From contig CAYQZD010000183.1 in NCBI GenBank assembly GCA_964421875.1, positions 1 through 5,447 on the forward strand: a stretch of DNA of 5,447 nt. The letters run 5' to 3'. The position numbers and the translations under genes are program-made. Below the pieces are notes generated by a model. It did no database searches. It was given only the letters and a program-made list of their open reading frames with translations, and was not told the origin of the DNA. This DNA is from CAYQZD01 sp964421875 (lineage in GTDB: Bacteria > Electryoneota > Tariuqbacteria > Tariuqbacterales > Tariuqbacteraceae). This document shows, in pieces, positions 4,847-5,447 of this stretch (position 1 is the stretch's first letter; the number at the start of each line of letters is the position of its first letter).

Positions 4847-5326
4847 TTAACCGGCGGCGGGGATTGATGCGCCTCTGGTTTCCCATGATTGCTTGAAGCG
4901 CTTCATTTTCTCATCCAACATTTCCAAGGTATTCATCAAGCCGTTCTTTTCCACATAGTCGAATTCTGACAGCAGTCTTCCGTACAAATCGACAACGAAA
5001 CTCACGAATTCTTCAGCGATACGGGCTCCTTTTGGCGTTAGAATCACGGTGCAGATTCTGCGGTCGCTTTCATCCTCTCCCCTGACGATCAGTCCTTTCT
5101 TCACCAATCCATCGAGTATGCGGGTAATCCTGCTTTTTACTACGGGCAGAACTTCAGCCAATTCAACGATGGAATCGCAGGGATGAAGGTAAACCGCCTC
5201 CAGGCAGCGTGATTCGGCTGTGGTGAGATTGAAACGAGCTGCATGATGTTTCTCTTGCTCGCCGCAGCAATGGGCGATTTCGTTGAGAAGGGAATGGAGC
5301 CTGTAGGCTTGTGAATCCTGATGCAT
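4847..5326 (-). CDS. MarR-family winged-helix transcriptional regulator, cysteine-rich
   Basis: At 159 residues, this is a normal-length MarR protein. An N-terminal dimerisation helix (about 5-30) is followed by LTTAESRCLEAVYL. The winged helix comes next: a SIVELAEVL helix (52-60), a recognition helix VVKSRITRILDGLVKKGLI (62-80), and the wing with the diagnostic ESDRR (86-90) and VILTPKG (94-100). A long C-terminal helix (103-147) completes the dimer interface. It has five cysteines (C20, C21, C41, C50, C92), including an adjacent pair in AHCCGEQEKHH. MarR proteins often sense oxidants, thiols, sulfur species or phenolics, so redox, sulfur or metal sensing is plausible here but is inference. 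It lies 164 bases upstream of the molybdoenzyme genes on the same strand and is their obvious candidate regulator. The ATG at 5326 is the start that gives a full first helix. Confidence 0.92.
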   Translation of the reverse strand: MHQDSQAYRLHSLLNEIAHCCGEQEKHHAARFNLTTAESRCLEAVYLHPCDSIVELAEVLPVVKSRITRILDGLVKKGLIVRGEDESDRRICTVILTPKGARIAEEFVSFVVDLYGRLLSEFDYVEKNGLMNTLEMLDEKMKRFKQSWETRGASIPAAG

Positions 5327-5331
5327 ATTGT

Positions 5332-5360
5332 TTTATAATGTCAATTATTGATAGTGTCAA
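5332..5360 (-). promoter_or_regulatory. Sigma70-like promoter of the MarR-family gene
   Basis: On the minus strand a perfect TTGACA (-35, 5355-5360) is followed after exactly 17 bases by TATAAA (-10, 5332-5337), five of six to consensus. The expected start of transcription lies about 6-8 bases downstream, at or beside the ATG at 5324-5326. The mRNA would then be leaderless or nearly so, which agrees with the absence of a Shine-Dalgarno sequence before that ATG. Confidence 0.65.
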
Positions 5361-5365
5361 ATAAT
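5344..5365. promoter_or_regulatory. Imperfect palindrome over the -35 of the MarR-family gene; possible self-operator
   Basis: ATTATTGA (5344-5351) and TCAAATAAT (5357-5365) form inverted arms around TAGTG, with one extra A in the second arm. The palindrome covers the TTGACA -35 element. MarR proteins commonly bind short AT-rich palindromes over their own promoters and repress themselves, so autoregulation is a reasonable inference. The TTGA-N5-TCAA spacing is one base short of an FNR site. Confidence 0.35.
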
Positions 5366-5385
5366 ATAACGGTTTTTCCCCTCAA

Positions 5386-5447
5386 TGTCAAGTATTGTTA
5401 TTTGTAACTTAAAAGTGAGCCACTATTGTAAAGTAAAATTGAGCCAC
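5386..5447 (+). mobile_element. Probable outer end of an IS21-type insertion sequence (partial)
   Basis: The last bases carry two copies of a 14-mer, TAAAAGTGAGCCAC (5410-5423) and TAAAATTGAGCCAC (5434-5447), differing at one position and spaced 24 bases apart. IS21-family elements carry multiple short repeats at their ends, and the GAGCCAC word is one I associate with such ends. A plausible tip is the TGTCAAG at 5386, since IS21-family ends start with TG. No transposase gene lies inside the window; it would be to the right of 5447. The boundary and family are inferred. Confidence 0.45.

Noticed and set aside
5348..5360. FNR site in the regulator promoter (TTGATAGTGTCAA)
   Set aside because: The spacing is one base short of TTGAT-N4-ATCAA and the second half-site differs, so I list it only as part of a possible MarR palindrome.

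Overview
The window carries four genes, all on the minus strand, so the biological reading order runs from high to low coordinates. They are a MarR-family regulator (5326 to 4847), a Tat-exported molybdopterin oxidoreductase of the PsrA/PhsA type (4682 to 2487), a four-cluster ferredoxin-like electron-transfer subunit (1918 to 1379) and an NrfD/PsrC-type integral membrane quinone-interacting subunit (1247 to 273). The last three together make a complete complex iron-sulfur molybdoenzyme (CISM). In the usual model for this family, the catalytic subunit sits outside the membrane, the iron-sulfur subunit relays electrons, and the membrane subunit connects them to the menaquinone pool. The substrate (polysulfide, sulfur, thiosulfate, tetrathionate, arsenate or other) cannot be decided from this sequence.

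Organism: an anaerobically respiring bacterium with roughly balanced base composition in its genes and AT-rich intergenic DNA. Short dispersed hairpin repeats of the 'TCATTGCGA...TCGCAATGA' and 'CACTCCCGC-GAAA-GCGGGAGT' kinds, together with a PsrABC-type enzyme, would fit Dehalococcoidia (Chloroflexota) or a deltaproteobacterial-type anaerobe. This placement is inference and weakly held.

Layout: 1-272 is AT-rich and non-coding with one perfect FNR-type palindrome. 273-1247 is the membrane subunit. 1248-1378 is an intercistronic gap largely filled by one copy of a repeat. 1379-1918 is the iron-sulfur subunit. 1919-2486 is an unusually long within-operon gap packed with at least five hairpin or repeat elements, two of them further copies of the repeat found at 1268-1352. 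2487-4682 is the catalytic subunit, whose last codons and stop lie inside one repeat copy. 4683-4846 is a leader region with an inverted repeat and a 4 x 8-bp tandem repeat. 4847-5326 is the MarR regulator with a good sigma70-like promoter just upstream (5332-5360). 5386-5447 looks like the outer end of an IS21-type insertion sequence continuing beyond the window.

The enzyme itself is of a known kind. The unexplained content lies between the genes: a modular repeat family that occupies both gaps of the operon, has a compensatory change in its conserved hairpin, and shares a 15-mer palindromic module with an unrelated-looking hairpin element. I saw no tRNA, rRNA, CRISPR array or phage gene.
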